DNA of 64,000 nucleotides. Origin: DASYKS01 sp035995205. Lineage in GTDB: Bacteria; Acidobacteriota; Thermoanaerobaculia; Multivoradales; UBA5704. Below are positions 8,970 to 17,813 of this stretch, in pieces (position 1 is the stretch's first letter; the number at the start of each line of letters is the position of its first letter). The translations under genes and the position numbers were made by a program. The notes beneath the pieces are model-generated. The model was not told the origin of the DNA and did not search any database. It saw nothing but the letters and a program-made list of their open reading frames with translations. The stretch lies in assembly GCA_035995205.1 (NCBI GenBank), contig DASYKS010000025.1, forward strand, positions 1 to 64,000, in the 5' to 3' direction.

Positions 8970-9696
8970 ACAAGCGTTGCGCCTCGGCCGGCGGGAAATA
9001 GAGCACGATGCGCGGAGGGACCGGCTGGCCGATCAGGCGATGGCCAAGCGCCTGCCACCCTTCGTAGATCCGGAATCGTAGCCGCCAGAATCGGGCGAGC
9101 GCCGTTTCGTCCGACGCGGCGGCGCCGCTCTCGCCGCGCACCGAGATTTCGAGCGGCGGTTGGAATCGCAAGCGGTAATGCGTGGGCATCTGCGCCACCG
9201 TCTCGGCCCGCGCCTCGGAGACCGCGAGACTGCTCGATCCGGCGCCCGCCCCTTCGGGCGAGCGGATCGGGATCAACGGCCGCTCCGGCTCCGGCAGCTC
9301 GGTGATCAGGCGAAAGCGGGCGGCCGCCAGCCCCTCGCCGCCGCCACTGAAGCGCGGCCGGCCGAACAGGCCGCGCTCGACCGCGAAGCGACGAAGCAGC
9401 AGGCCGTCTACCTTGAGATCGAGATGCCCGCCGCGCGGATCGAGCGCGAGATAGATGGCGTGGGTCTTTGCCGCGGCGATCTCCGCCGCGAGCGCCGCCG
9501 CCTGCTCTTCCCGGCCTTCCGGCGCATCGGCGGGTGGGGTGACCCCGGCGGTCCCTCCGGCGACCGCGGCGAGGGCGAGCAGAGGAGCCGCCAACGCCAG
9601 GGCGAGCGCCAACCCCTTCGCCCGCATCCGCGGACGCCGCCGCGAGCGATAGAGGGTCTGAGACCCGCGGGGGCTGGCTCGATGCGCTCCGATCAT
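8800..9696 (-). CDS. Predicted exported protein of unknown function, linked to L,D-transpeptidase genes
   Basis: No family was recognised. The protein has an N-terminal hydrophobic segment (ALALALAAPLLALAAVAGG), a middle part of mixed strands (HYRLRFQPPLEISVRG, RFWRLRFRIYEGWQALGH, PPRIVLYFPPAEAQRLFMTL) and an Ala/Pro-rich tail. The start at ATG 9696 lies 13 nt after the transpeptidase stop with GAGGCGGG upstream. ATG 9627 gives a more classical signal peptide and is a good alternative. It is third in a set with two L,D-transpeptidases, which suggests a cell-envelope role. Confidence 0.55.
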   Translation of the reverse strand: MIGAHRASPRGSQTLYRSRRRPRMRAKGLALALALAAPLLALAAVAGGTAGVTPPADAPEGREEQAAALAAEIAAAKTHAIYLALDPRGGHLDLKVDGLLLRRFAVERGLFGRPRFSGGGEGLAAARFRLITELPEPERPLIPIRSPEGAGAGSSSLAVSEARAETVAQMPTHYRLRFQPPLEISVRGESGAAASDETALARFWRLRFRIYEGWQALGHRLIGQPVPPRIVLYFPPAEAQRLFMTLDPAMQLVISAVAAPEPPDAPAASATASGARAAQPVPGERRSPAHGASGRAPD

Positions 9697-9709
9697 CCGC
9701 TCGCCCGCC

Positions 9710-10531
9710 TCAATAGATGTAGACCCGGGCGCCCACCGGGGTCGCCTTGAAGACGGCCGCCAGATCTTCGTCTCCGAGCCGGATGCAGCCATGGGTGACG
9801 CTGCGACCGAGCAGCCGTTGGTAGAGCGTGCCGTGGATCAGGTAGCCGCCGCCCAGATAGAGCGCGTAGTCGCCGAGCGAATAGGGATCGAGACGCTCGG
9901 CTTCGGTCGCGGGGATCGGCGTCCCCTCTTCGACGAACGCCCAGTCGGGCTTGTTCCAGACCGGGTCCTTCTTCTTGTCGAGCACGCGGTGGACGCCGTG
10001 CGGCGTTTCGAACACCCAGCGCCGGCCCGAGCCGGGATCGACCAGCAGGCCGCCGGTGCCGGTCGAGCAGACCGCTTCGCGCAGCGTCTTGTTCCCCTGC
10101 TTCAGGTAGAGCCGGTTGGCGATCGTATCGACCTCGATCCGCACCCCGCGCGGCGCGCCGGCCGCGAGCTTCTGCTCGGCGCGGGCGAGCGAGCGGGGGC
10201 TCGCCGCGGAGGTACCCTCTTTCCGCGGCAGCGGCATGGCGGCGAGGTCGCCGTAGGAAAACCCGAAGCCGAGGCCGAGAAGGATTGCGACCAACGCCGC
10301 GGTTGTGATCGCGACCGCGAGGAGGCGCAGATCGGGCAAGTGGAGCCGCCGGCGGGCGACCGCCGCCCAACCCTGATCCTGCGACAACGTCGGCACGAGC
10401 AGCGAAGGGATCGAAGGCGCCGCCGCGCCGCGCTCGGGTTCGAGCACACCCGCACCACCCACCTCGCCAACACTCATCGCGTCCGCCCGCATCAGCTTCG
10501 ATCGGCTTGATCTCATCGGCTTCGATCTCAT
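9710..10531 (-). CDS. L,D-transpeptidase (YkuD domain), membrane-anchored
   Basis: A protein of up to 273 residues. One transmembrane segment (LAVAITTAALVAILLGLGFG) follows a cytoplasmic N terminus. The YkuD domain occupies about residues 125-273, with HGTLYQRLLGRSVTHGCIRL carrying the catalytic His and Cys (HGC). Such enzymes make 3-3 peptidoglycan cross-links or attach lipoproteins. Its start is uncertain. The ATG at 10531 sits in a run of short direct repeats (TCATCGGCT units, about 10498-10550), and ATGs at 10492 and 10477 are alternatives. It follows a second YkuD gene by 10 nt. Confidence 0.85.
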   Translation of the reverse strand: MRSKPMRSSRSKLMRADAMSVGEVGGAGVLEPERGAAAPSIPSLLVPTLSQDQGWAAVARRRLHLPDLRLLAVAITTAALVAILLGLGFGFSYGDLAAMPLPRKEGTSAASPRSLARAEQKLAAGAPRGVRIEVDTIANRLYLKQGNKTLREAVCSTGTGGLLVDPGSGRRWVFETPHGVHRVLDKKKDPVWNKPDWAFVEEGTPIPATEAERLDPYSLGDYALYLGGGYLIHGTLYQRLLGRSVTHGCIRLGDEDLAAVFKATPVGARVYIY

Positions 10532-10541
10532 CGGCTAAGTC

Positions 10542-11675
10542 TCATCGGCTGCCTGGGGCCTCGCGGAGGATCGCGGTGGGAACCAACGTGACCGGAGTGC
10601 CGACGTCGACCTCCGGAAACAGCTGGTCGATGTCGGTATCGGAGAGGGCGATGCAGCCGTTGGTCCAGTCCTGGCCACGGCCGCCGTCGCCGTGGATCTC
10701 GATCAATCCGCCCGGTCCGCGGCGCCCCGGCACCAAGCCGCGCCGAACCGCCTCCGCATGATCGCGCCGGTCGTCCTCGTTCGGATAATCGACCAGCAAG
10801 GCGCGGTGGTACCGGCTCGCGCCGAGATCTTTCTTGGCGGCTACGAGATAGCGCCCTTCGGGGGTTGCTCCGTCCCCTTCCCATAGCTTGCGCAGCATGC
10901 CGCGGGTGCCGAGCTCGATCGGAAAACCGAGCACCACCCGGCCGCCGCGCACCAGAAAACCACGGTGGCGCGCCTTGTCGATCACCACCGCCTCGCCGTC
11001 CGGAACCGTCGCCGAGATCGTCTCGTCGACCCAAGATTGCCAACGCCGCTTCCAGGCCGGATCGGCGAGGCGCTCCTCGCGCCGGTCGAGCCGGCGGTCG
11101 AGCTCGGCGAGCCCGTCCGTCGCCGACGCGAGAAGAGAATTCGCGGCCGCCAGATCGCCGCGCTCGGCGGCGCCGATCGCCGCGGCGAGATCGACCCGGG
11201 CGGTCTGCGCCGACGCGCGCAGCTCGCGATCGGTGGCGACGAGGCTTTCGGCGACGCCCAGGCGCTCTTCGATCTCGCGAATGCGCGGAGCGAGCTGCTC
11301 GGCCGAGCGCGCCCGTTCGGCCGCGATCGCCGCGCGCGCGAGCCGCGCCGCGGCTTCGGTCTCGGCGGCGAGGTTGGCGATCTCGTCGCTCCGCTTCGGC
11401 CGCCACCGCACCGCGGCTTCCTCCGCCCAGCGCGATTCGAGGCGGCTCGCGGCCTGCTCCGCGCGCGACAGCTCCGGGGAGGTGCGCCCGGCCGAAGCGA
11501 CCCGCGCCGCCTGGAGCGCCGCGCGGGCGCGCTGGACGGCCGGCAGCGGCAACGGCGCGCGCGGGACCAGAGCGCTGCCGAACGCCACGCCGACCGCGAG
11601 CAGGGCGAGAGCGAACGCCCGCTCGCCCCAAGAAAGCAGAGCGCGGGCCGGTGGGAGCGGGGAGGGTTCTTGCAT
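10542..11675 (-). CDS. L,D-transpeptidase (YkuD domain) with long coiled-coil stalk
   Basis: A 377-residue protein. An N-terminal signal anchor (AFALALLAVGVAFGSALVP) leads to about 170 residues of Ala/Arg/Glu-rich helix (ELSRAEQAASRLESRWAEEA). A C-terminal YkuD domain carries IEIHGDG and WTNGCIALSD, the catalytic His and Cys. The start was set at ATG 11675 because a longer reading would translate through the hairpin at 11681-11710. It is the first gene of the transpeptidase set. The coiled stalk may place the enzyme away from the membrane. Confidence 0.85.
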   Translation of the reverse strand: MQEPSPLPPARALLSWGERAFALALLAVGVAFGSALVPRAPLPLPAVQRARAALQAARVASAGRTSPELSRAEQAASRLESRWAEEAAVRWRPKRSDEIANLAAETEAAARLARAAIAAERARSAEQLAPRIREIEERLGVAESLVATDRELRASAQTARVDLAAAIGAAERGDLAAANSLLASATDGLAELDRRLDRREERLADPAWKRRWQSWVDETISATVPDGEAVVIDKARHRGFLVRGGRVVLGFPIELGTRGMLRKLWEGDGATPEGRYLVAAKKDLGASRYHRALLVDYPNEDDRRDHAEAVRRGLVPGRRGPGGLIEIHGDGGRGQDWTNGCIALSDTDIDQLFPEVDVGTPVTLVPTAILREAPGSR

Positions 11676-11680
11676 CGCGA

Positions 11681-11710
11681 ACGGGGCGTCTCGCCGAGGA
11701 GACGCCCCGT
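11681..11710 (-). terminator. Hairpin between tonB and transpeptidase genes
   Basis: A perfect 12-bp stem (ACGGGGCGTCTC with its complement) closes a 6-nt loop GCCGAG. It lies 36 nt after the stop of the upstream tonB-like gene. There is no T-tract, so it may be an attenuating or Rho-assisted terminator. Confidence 0.5.
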
Positions 11711-11745
11711 CTTTACCAGGAAGCGCCGATGGGCGCAAGCGACGG

Positions 11746-12504
11746 CTAGCTCAGGGAGAACTGCACCGTCAGGTTGAAGAACACCTTGACCGCGCGGCCG
11801 TTCATCGTCGCCGGCTGGAAGCGCCACTTCGAGACCGCGTCGATCGCCGCCTGCTGCAAACCGAATCCGAGCCCTTTGACCACCGTGACGTTGGTCACCC
11901 GGCCGCTCTCATCGATCACGGTCTGGAGGATCACCGTGCCGCCCTGGTGCGTACGGCGCGCCACCTCCGGGTAGATCGGCTCGACCCGGGAGACCAGCAC
12001 CGGCCGTGCGATCGCCCCGGTGAGCTTGTAGGGCTGGTCGCTCACCACGCCCGGTCCCGGAATTTCGGAACCACGACTCGGACCGTCGAAGCCGCTGTTC
12101 GGGGCGTCGTTGTTGCCGGGGCTGCCCGGGACGCCGGGGCCGCCGCTCGTCAACGAGGTCAGCGTCACGTCGGTCGGCAGCGTCGGCGTAGTCGGCTCGG
12201 CGGCTTTCGGGATGTCTTCGGCAATCTCCTCGGCCTTCGGCTGGACGATCTCCTTCGTGGGCGCCGCCGGCTTCGGCGGCGCGGTCTCGGTGCGCGCCCG
12301 GGGGCCGCCGGCGGGCGGCGGCGGTGGCAGAGAAGCCGGAACGATGTAGACCGCGTTTTCGAGCGGCTCGACCACCGGGCTGATGTGCCAGTAGGCGGCG
12401 CTCGCCACCGTGGCGAACAGTGCGAAGTGGAAGCCGGCGGACGTCACCAGCATGCGGGGGGTCCAGCGGGATTTCTGTGTGTCGATCAGCGAAGTCTCGA
12501 ACAT
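11746..12504 (-). CDS. TonB family protein (paralogue 2)
   Basis: A 252-residue protein. A cytoplasmic N terminus MFETSLIDTQ and one transmembrane segment (about residues 25-45) lead to a Pro/Glu-rich periplasmic linker. The TonB C-terminal domain (about residues 165-252) has EPIYPEVARR, GTVILQTVIDESG and VSKWRFQPA. A good GGAAGGAGG ribosome-binding site supports ATG 12504. TonB transduces proton-motive force from ExbBD to outer-membrane receptors. It shares its N terminus and domain plan with the TonB at 15058-15810. Hairpins on either side suggest it is partly uncoupled from the exb genes. Confidence 0.85.
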   Translation of the reverse strand: MFETSLIDTQKSRWTPRMLVTSAGFHFALFATVASAAYWHISPVVEPLENAVYIVPASLPPPPPAGGPRARTETAPPKPAAPTKEIVQPKAEEIAEDIPKAAEPTTPTLPTDVTLTSLTSGGPGVPGSPGNNDAPNSGFDGPSRGSEIPGPGVVSDQPYKLTGAIARPVLVSRVEPIYPEVARRTHQGGTVILQTVIDESGRVTNVTVVKGLGFGLQQAAIDAVSKWRFQPATMNGRAVKVFFNLTVQFSLS

Positions 12505-12616
12505 TGGGAACCTCCTTCCGAAACGTTGGACACCGACCCGGGCGGAAACGAAACCGGCCGCGCCGGGTGGTGTCAACGGATTGGATCGGAGGAGGTCCCG
12601 AATGGTTCCCCCGGCC

Positions 12617-13225
12617 CTACTTGCGGGCGAACTTTTCGCGGGCGCGGGCGATGTCGGCTTCGATCGCCTTGGCCTGTTCGAGGATCTGATCGGCCTTTTG
12701 TTTGGCCGCCGCGTAGTCGCCGCCGGCGAACGCGGTGTCGGCGTCGCCAAGGGCGGTCTGGAGCCCTTCGAGATCGCCCTTCATCGCTTCGAGGTCGGCG
12801 CGGCTGTCCTTGCCGATCGGCGCGGTGGTGAGCGACGTCTTCGCGCTTTCCAGGGCGAGGCGCGCCTGGTCGAGCGCGGTCTGTGCCTGACCTTTGAACT
12901 GCTCTTTGCCGGAGACCGCCTGAAGCTTCGCGGTGTCGGCGTCGGTCCGCGCCTGCGCCAGCAGGGCGCGGGCCTTGCCGTAGCTGCGCACCAGGGCGAA
13001 CCGGCCGTCCTGCGCCGCGACTTCGGCCTTGGCCTGGTCGAAGGTCTGCTGTGCTTTGGTGAACGCCTCCGGCGCGTAGGCGTCGGCGCCCGAGCTCTTG
13101 GCTTCGCCGAGGCTGTTCTGGGCGACCTGGAGATCGCTGGTCGGGGGTTTCGCACAACCGGCCGCGAGCAGCAAGGCCAGGGGCAGGAGAACCGCAAGGC
13201 GGAACGAGGAACGGAACGGGTTCAT
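12617..13225 (-). CDS. Helical lipoprotein (DUF4398-like)
   Basis: A 202-residue protein with a lipoprotein signal peptide ending LLLAAGC, so Cys is probably acylated. The remainder is nearly all Ala/Lys/Gln/Glu-rich helix with repeats such as APEAFTKAQQTFDQAKAEVA and KGDLEGLQTALGDADTAFAG, as in DUF4398 envelope lipoproteins. The function is unknown. Its position between exbD and tonB suggests it works in the same trans-envelope machinery. ATG 13225 was chosen because it directly precedes the signal peptide. Confidence 0.7.
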   Translation of the reverse strand: MNPFRSSFRLAVLLPLALLLAAGCAKPPTSDLQVAQNSLGEAKSSGADAYAPEAFTKAQQTFDQAKAEVAAQDGRFALVRSYGKARALLAQARTDADTAKLQAVSGKEQFKGQAQTALDQARLALESAKTSLTTAPIGKDSRADLEAMKGDLEGLQTALGDADTAFAGGDYAAAKQKADQILEQAKAIEADIARAREKFARK

Positions 13226-13331
13226 CGGAGACCTCCGGAGCTTTGAGTTGGATTCTGGCGGCACTCGGCGCGAGGCTCGGCCGGCCGGAGCTTATCAGCA
13301 GACACCCAAGGCACATCCGTACAAGCACGAA

Positions 13332-13357
13332 CGGCCCGGCGTTGCCGCCGGGCCGTC
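13332..13357 (-). terminator. Hairpin downstream of exbD
   Basis: A perfect 10-bp stem (ACGGCCCGGC with its complement) closes loop GTTGCC about 50 nt after the exbD stop. No T-tract follows. It probably marks the end of the tonB-exbB-exbD-exbD transcript. Confidence 0.45.
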
Positions 13358-13407
13358 GATCGAGTCTTCCAAGTCGAGCAGGTCGAGTGCCGAGAAAAGA
13401 GAAACTT

Positions 13408-13854
13408 CTAGGTCGCGCCGACCGCCGTCGCCGCGGCGCCCGGACCGTCGAGATCGTCGAACACGATCCCCAGGTTCTCGGCGCCGGCGTCGCGGCACAT
13501 GTCCATGAAATCCGCGACCCGGCCGTATTCGAGATCGCCGTCCGCCGCGAAGAAGATCACCTTCGAGGAGCGACCGGTCAAAGCTTCCTTGAGCTTGCCC
13601 GGAAACTCCGGCAACGGCACCGACACCTTGTTGATGAAGGTGGTGCCCTTGTCGTCCATGCGCACGATCAGCTGGTCGGAGGACGGTGGCGGCTGCGCCG
13701 ATTCAACCTTCGGCGGCACCTGCACCGGATAGCCCATCTGGATCAGCGGCGTGATCACCATGAAGATGATCAGCAGCACCAGGACTACGTCGACCAGCGG
13801 GGTGATGTTGATGTCGCTCCGGGGTCCGCCGGAAGGGCCGACGCTCATTGCCAT
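13408..13854 (-). CDS. exbD: ExbD/TolR family biopolymer transport protein
   Basis: A 148-residue protein with a short cytoplasmic N terminus containing DINITPLVDVVLVLLIIFMV. Its single membrane helix holds the conserved Asp (PLVDV) used in proton conduction. A periplasmic ExbD/TolR domain follows (VIFFAADGDLEYGRVADFMD). It forms the stator with ExbB and energises TonB. It is the second of two exbD genes, 51 nt after the first. Confidence 0.9.
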   Translation of the reverse strand: MAMSVGPSGGPRSDINITPLVDVVLVLLIIFMVITPLIQMGYPVQVPPKVESAQPPPSSDQLIVRMDDKGTTFINKVSVPLPEFPGKLKEALTGRSSKVIFFAADGDLEYGRVADFMDMCRDAGAENLGIVFDDLDGPGAAATAVGAT

Positions 13855-13905
13855 CGCAAGTACCTCGTCTCTTCGGGTCCGGTAAGGGACCGATTCTATT
13901 TTACT

Positions 13906-14343
13906 TTAGGCGCCCGCGAGCGCCTTGCGCTCGGTGATCAAACCGACGCGGGTGAACCCGGCTTCGTTGATCGTCTGCATCAGCTTCCGCACGTCCTTGT
14001 ACTTCAACCGCCGGTCCGCCTTGACCACCACTTCGCGGTCGTTGTTGCGGCCGTAGATGTCCGCGAACATGTTCTCGAGCTGGTTGTCGGGAATCCACTT
14101 CTCCTGGATGAAGACCGTGCCGTCGAGCTTGAGCGCAACGTTGAGCTGCTTCTCGTTCTCGGGCATCTTCGCGGGAGAGGCGGTCTCCGGCAACTGGACG
14201 TCGACGCCTTTCTGGAGCAGCGGCGTGACCACCATGAAGATGATCAACAGCACCAGGCAGACGTCGACCAGCGGGGTGACGTTGATGTCACCCCGCACGT
14301 TCGAATCGTTGATCGGATGCCACTTAGCGCGTTTGTGCAGCAT
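13906..14343 (-). CDS. exbD: ExbD/TolR family biopolymer transport protein
   Basis: A 145-residue protein. DINVTPLVDVCLVLLIIFMV is the single membrane helix with the proton-pathway Asp. The periplasmic part includes VVVKADRRLKYKDVRKLMQT. The start overlaps the end of exbB by 20 nt, indicating translational coupling. Having two different ExbD subunits with one ExbB is common in gliding or Bacteroidetes-like Ton systems and suggests a mixed stator; the latter is inference. Confidence 0.92.
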   Translation of the reverse strand: MLHKRAKWHPINDSNVRGDINVTPLVDVCLVLLIIFMVVTPLLQKGVDVQLPETASPAKMPENEKQLNVALKLDGTVFIQEKWIPDNQLENMFADIYGRNNDREVVVKADRRLKYKDVRKLMQTINEAGFTRVGLITERKALAGA

Positions 14344-15016
14344 TTCGAGTCCTCTGCCGCTTCATGAAGAAGTCGACCAGCTCCGAAGAGGAGTTCGACA
14401 TCTCAACCTGCAGGCGCTCGATGCGGCCGGTGAAGTAGTTGAACATCCAGGCGGCAGGAATCGCGACCGCGAGGCCGAAGGCCGTGGTGACCAGCGCTTC
14501 GGAGATACCGGCCGAGACCGCGCCGATACCGCCCGAGCCGGTGGCGGCCATACCCTGGAACGCGTTGATGATGCCGATGACGGTGCCGAACAGGCCGATG
14601 AACGGCGCGGTCGTCGCGATCGTCGCGAGGCTGCCGATGCCGCGCTTGAAATCCGCCGTGGTGAGCAGGGCCGAGCGGTCGACGGCGCGGGTCGCGGCTT
14701 CGACGACTTCCGGGTCGGAGAGCGGACTGGTCTCGCTTTCGAACTGGTAGGACTGGAGGCCGGCGCTGACCACTCGGGCGAGGTGGCTCTGGGGGAACTT
14801 GGACGCCGCGTCGATCGCCGCCTGGGCGCGATCATGCTTCATGTGGTCGGTCGCGAGCCGCGCGAAGGCCAACGACTGCTTGCGGGCCTTGTTGAACAGG
14901 AGCACGCGATCGAACGAGATGTACAGCGACCAGATCGACATGATGAGCAGTAGGACGGCGACGAACCTCGCGATGAAGCCCATCGATGCCCAAAGACCAC
15001 TGGGGGAGAGATCCAT
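14324..15016 (-). CDS. exbB: ExbB/TolQ/MotA family proton channel protein
   Basis: A 230-residue protein. It has an N-terminal membrane helix (FIARFVAVLLLIMSIWSLYI) and two more helices around residues 130-195 with TTAPFIGLFGTVIGIINAF and TAFGLAVAIPAAWMFNYF, the family core. AAGGAG before ATG 15016 supports the start. With ExbD it forms the inner-membrane proton channel that drives TonB. It is preceded by a tonB gene (41 nt). Confidence 0.92.
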   Translation of the reverse strand: MDLSPSGLWASMGFIARFVAVLLLIMSIWSLYISFDRVLLFNKARKQSLAFARLATDHMKHDRAQAAIDAASKFPQSHLARVVSAGLQSYQFESETSPLSDPEVVEAATRAVDRSALLTTADFKRGIGSLATIATTAPFIGLFGTVIGIINAFQGMAATGSGGIGAVSAGISEALVTTAFGLAVAIPAAWMFNYFTGRIERLQVEMSNSSSELVDFFMKRQRTRNAAQTR

Positions 15017-15057
15017 TCTGTGTTCTCCTTTTCTCGGATTCGACTTTAGTCTGAACC

Positions 15058-15810
15058 TTACTGGACTTGGAAGTTGACCGTCAGTACGTAGTAGACCTTG
15101 ACCGGGCGCCCCTGGAACATCGCCGGCCGGAATTTCCATTTCTGGACCGCGTCGACCGCGGCGCGATCGAGACCCATCGGCAGGCCTTTGAGCACCCGCA
15201 CGTTGGTCACGTTGCCGCGCTCGTCGATGATCGCCTCGACGATCACCGTGCCTTGTAGGCGGGCGCGCCGCGCGATCTCGGTGTAGACCGGGTTGACCTT
15301 GGTGATGAACTCGGGGCGCGAGACGCCGCCGCCGACGCGCAACGGCGCGTCATCGACCACCGGCGCGACTCCCGTGCTGCCGAGCACCCCGCCCGGCACG
15401 CCGCCCTCGACGCCGCCGGTTACGCCGCCGGGAATGCCGCCTTCGACGCCGCCTTCAACACCGGGCGCGGTCGACGGCTCTTCGGTCGGCTTCGGGATGT
15501 CCTCGGGAACCTCGACCGGCTGCACCGGCTCGGTCGGCGTCACCACCGGCTCGACCTTCGTCACCACCGGCTTCGGCGCGCTCGGCGGCGGCGGCGGCGG
15601 CGGGGGAGGCGGCGGAGGAGGCGGCGCGGATGCCGACAGGAACACCACGTTGATCGGCGGCTCGGGGACCGGATCGATCTTCCAGTAGTGCGCGAACAGG
15701 TATCCGCCCGCCAGGACGATGTGGAGACCGACCGCTATGGGCACGAACAGATAGCGGTACTTACTGAAGATTCTCGTCTTGTCCAGATCGATGAGCGAGG
15801 TTTCGAACAT
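15058..15810 (-). CDS. tonB: TonB family protein (paralogue 1)
   Basis: A 250-residue protein. N terminus MFETSLIDLDK, one transmembrane segment (about 22-43), then an uninterrupted run of about 14 prolines. A Pro/Val/Glu stretch and a Gly-rich repeat (GGVEGG, GGIPGG, GGVTGG) form the periplasm-spanning part. The TonB domain starts near residue 165 (VNPVYTEIARRARLQGTVIV, VQKWKFRPAMF). It starts 3 nt after the upstream lipoprotein gene, so they are co-translated. It is the TonB most tightly linked to exbB/exbD. Confidence 0.9.
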   Translation of the reverse strand: MFETSLIDLDKTRIFSKYRYLFVPIAVGLHIVLAGGYLFAHYWKIDPVPEPPINVVFLSASAPPPPPPPPPPPPPPSAPKPVVTKVEPVVTPTEPVQPVEVPEDIPKPTEEPSTAPGVEGGVEGGIPGGVTGGVEGGVPGGVLGSTGVAPVVDDAPLRVGGGVSRPEFITKVNPVYTEIARRARLQGTVIVEAIIDERGNVTNVRVLKGLPMGLDRAAVDAVQKWKFRPAMFQGRPVKVYYVLTVNFQVQ

Positions 15811-15813
15811 CGC

Positions 15814-16641
15814 TTACCCTTCCGCCGGGCTCTTCGGCTCGTTGGCGGCTGCTTTTTTGCGCAGCTCGATCGCCTTCTGCATCCACTCGGTCGCCTTGTC
15901 CAGGAACGCCTGGCGCGCGACCGGATCGGTGGTCATCTTGGCCTTCTCGCGGTAGAGAAGGTTGTAGTACGCCATCGCCTCGAAGTAGTCGGGCTTGAGC
16001 TTGAGCGCCTTGTCCGTCGCGGCGAGGCCCAGATCGACGATGTGCTCGCGATCCGCCAGGCTGTATTTCGGATCGTTGTACGACTTGTCCCACGCCGATA
16101 CGCCGAGGGTGTACAGGATCTCCGCCGCATCGGGCCCGTCGAAGGCCATCCCCAGCTGCGTCGCCTGTTCGAAGCGGTCGGCCTGGTTCAGGATGTTGAT
16201 CTTCGAGCGCATGTACTCGCCCGCCTTGGCCGGCTCCGCCACCGCCTGCTGATCGACGTAGGCGAGCGCGCGGTCGTACTGCTTGTTGTTCAAGTACATC
16301 GACAGCAGATAGTCATGCACCTTCTGGTCCCCGGCGTTCTCCGGGTCGGCCAGATACTTCTCGAAGGCGTCGGTGGCCACGCGCGCCAGCTCTTGGTTCG
16401 CCGGGCTCTCGTCGCCCGGCTTGTACTGGGCGAGCGCCGAAAGACCGACCGAGCGCCAGGCGAACGTGGCCTCCGGATCGCTCTCGAGGCCCTTCTGGAA
16501 CTCGGTGAGCGCCTGCTTGTACTCTTCGTTCGCGTAGTACTCGTTGCCCTGCTTCATTTGAATCCGGGCCTTGACCTTGTTGCAACCGAGGGCCGGAAGC
16601 ATCAAGAGAGTCACTGCGATGGCGATCGAACGCTTGTGCAT
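15814..16641 (-). CDS. TPR-repeat lipoprotein
   Basis: A 275-residue lipoprotein with a signal peptide ending LPALGC. At least four TPR units are visible (GNEYYANEEYKQALTEFQKG, NNKQYDRALAYVDQQA, ATDKALKLKPDYFEAMAYYN). It is probably anchored in a membrane facing the periplasm. It heads the tonB-exbBD operon, so it may scaffold the complex or its receptor; this is inference. No enzymatic motif is present. Confidence 0.8.
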   Translation of the reverse strand: MHKRSIAIAVTLLMLPALGCNKVKARIQMKQGNEYYANEEYKQALTEFQKGLESDPEATFAWRSVGLSALAQYKPGDESPANQELARVATDAFEKYLADPENAGDQKVHDYLLSMYLNNKQYDRALAYVDQQAVAEPAKAGEYMRSKINILNQADRFEQATQLGMAFDGPDAAEILYTLGVSAWDKSYNDPKYSLADREHIVDLGLAATDKALKLKPDYFEAMAYYNLLYREKAKMTTDPVARQAFLDKATEWMQKAIELRKKAAANEPKSPAEG

Positions 16642-17243
16642 GAGAGCCGCTTCCCCGACGTGTTAGAAGGGTGAGACTGCCGTTTGGTTCCCGAGCTTGA
16701 AGGACAGGTGGAAAAGAACAGGCATTCCGGCGAACGCTCCATCAGTCTGGCTTCCCGCGTTGGCGCTTGCAGGAGAGCGCATTTTCCAGCCCGAGCTCAG
16801 GGCGGGAAGTCTACTCGGCCCCCGGGCCATGTCAAGCCCGCTGCGGACTGATCGAGCCCGCCGTACGGGCCATAGATTCCAATGCTTTATCGCCTTCTCC
16901 CGGGCGTGCCGGGACGGCTCTCCGCGCTCCGGGACGAACCGCGGGCCCGGCGGGGCGAATGCCGGCCGCGGATTCGCGGCGATCGCCGGCTGCGCGAACA
17001 GACGATCGCCGCCGCGGGTTTCTTGGAGGAATCGCCTCAAGGTTGGCTCCGAGTCGGGGGATGGTACGCGAAAGCACCCGAACAGGCCAAGCGAATTGCA
17101 AAGCCGGCGCCAATACGCGGTGGGAAAACCGCCTCCGCCGCCTCGTTGCGCCCGCAAATACTGCCGGGGACCGCGGCGCGGCTTGCCGCCCACGTTCGAG
17201 CGACGAACACCTCACCCGGGTCGTCGGCAGGAGGGACTGGCCT
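16642..17243. other. 600-nt intergenic stretch without a recognisable gene
   Basis: This lies upstream of the TPR-tonB-exbBD operon and downstream of pal, both on the minus strand. Reading frames here have no good start context or recognisable protein. It should contain the promoter of the TonB operon, but no convincing -35/-10 or -24/-12 site was identified. No tRNA or stable hairpin was seen. Confidence 0.5.
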
Positions 17244-17813
17244 TCAACGCCGGCCGGAGAGCACGAAATGCGCGCGGCGGTTCTCGTGCCAGCAGGACTC
17301 CTCGCTCTCGCTACAGAACGGTCGCTCCTCGCCATAGCTGATCGTGCGCAGCCGGTCGGCAACGACCCCGAACGACCCGAGATACTGCTTGACCGAGCTG
17401 GCGCGCCGATCCCCCAGGGCGAGGTTGTACTCGTTGGTGCCGCGCTCGTCGCAGTGCCCTTCGATCGCGATCTGAAATTCCGGGTGGGCGAGAAAGAAGC
17501 GCGCGTTGGCGGCCAGGCGGTCGCGGGTCGCGGCGCTGAGCTCGGCCTGGTCGTAATCGAAGTACACGTCGCCCAGCAGGCCCTGGGCGCGCGCGTAGGC
17601 CGCGACCGTTTCGAGATCGCCCGCGAAAGGATCGGTCTCGGCCGCCGGCCGAGTCTCGGGGGCGGGAGCCGGCTCGGCCGGCTCGGGGGCGGGCGTGACC
17701 GCGATCGTCGGCGCGACGTCGGGCGGGGTGACCGGCTGGCGCTTGCGGCAGCCGGCGTTGAAGGCAAACAGGAGACAACTGCAAAGCAGGGACGTCAGAA
17801 CGCGATGGGACAT
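17244..17813 (-). CDS. pal: Peptidoglycan-associated lipoprotein, OmpA-C domain
   Basis: A 189-residue lipoprotein. Its signal peptide ends LFAFNAGC, followed by a Pro/Ala-rich linker. The OmpA-like domain starts at about residue 80 with DVYFDYDQAEL and IEGHCDERGTNEYNLALGDR, the diaminopimelate-binding motifs of Pal. It tethers the outer membrane to peptidoglycan and works with Tol or Exb-type proteins, in keeping with the neighbouring cluster. ATG 17813 immediately precedes the signal peptide. Confidence 0.9.
   Translation of the reverse strand: MSHRVLTSLLCSCLLFAFNAGCRKRQPVTPPDVAPTIAVTPAPEPAEPAPAPETRPAAETDPFAGDLETVAAYARAQGLLGDVYFDYDQAELSAATRDRLAANARFFLAHPEFQIAIEGHCDERGTNEYNLALGDRRASSVKQYLGSFGVVADRLRTISYGEERPFCSESEESCWHENRRAHFVLSGRR

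Noticed and set aside
16642..17243. Hidden RNA gene in the 600-nt gap
   Set aside because: No tRNA-like cloverleaf, terminator hairpin or conserved motif could be identified by eye.
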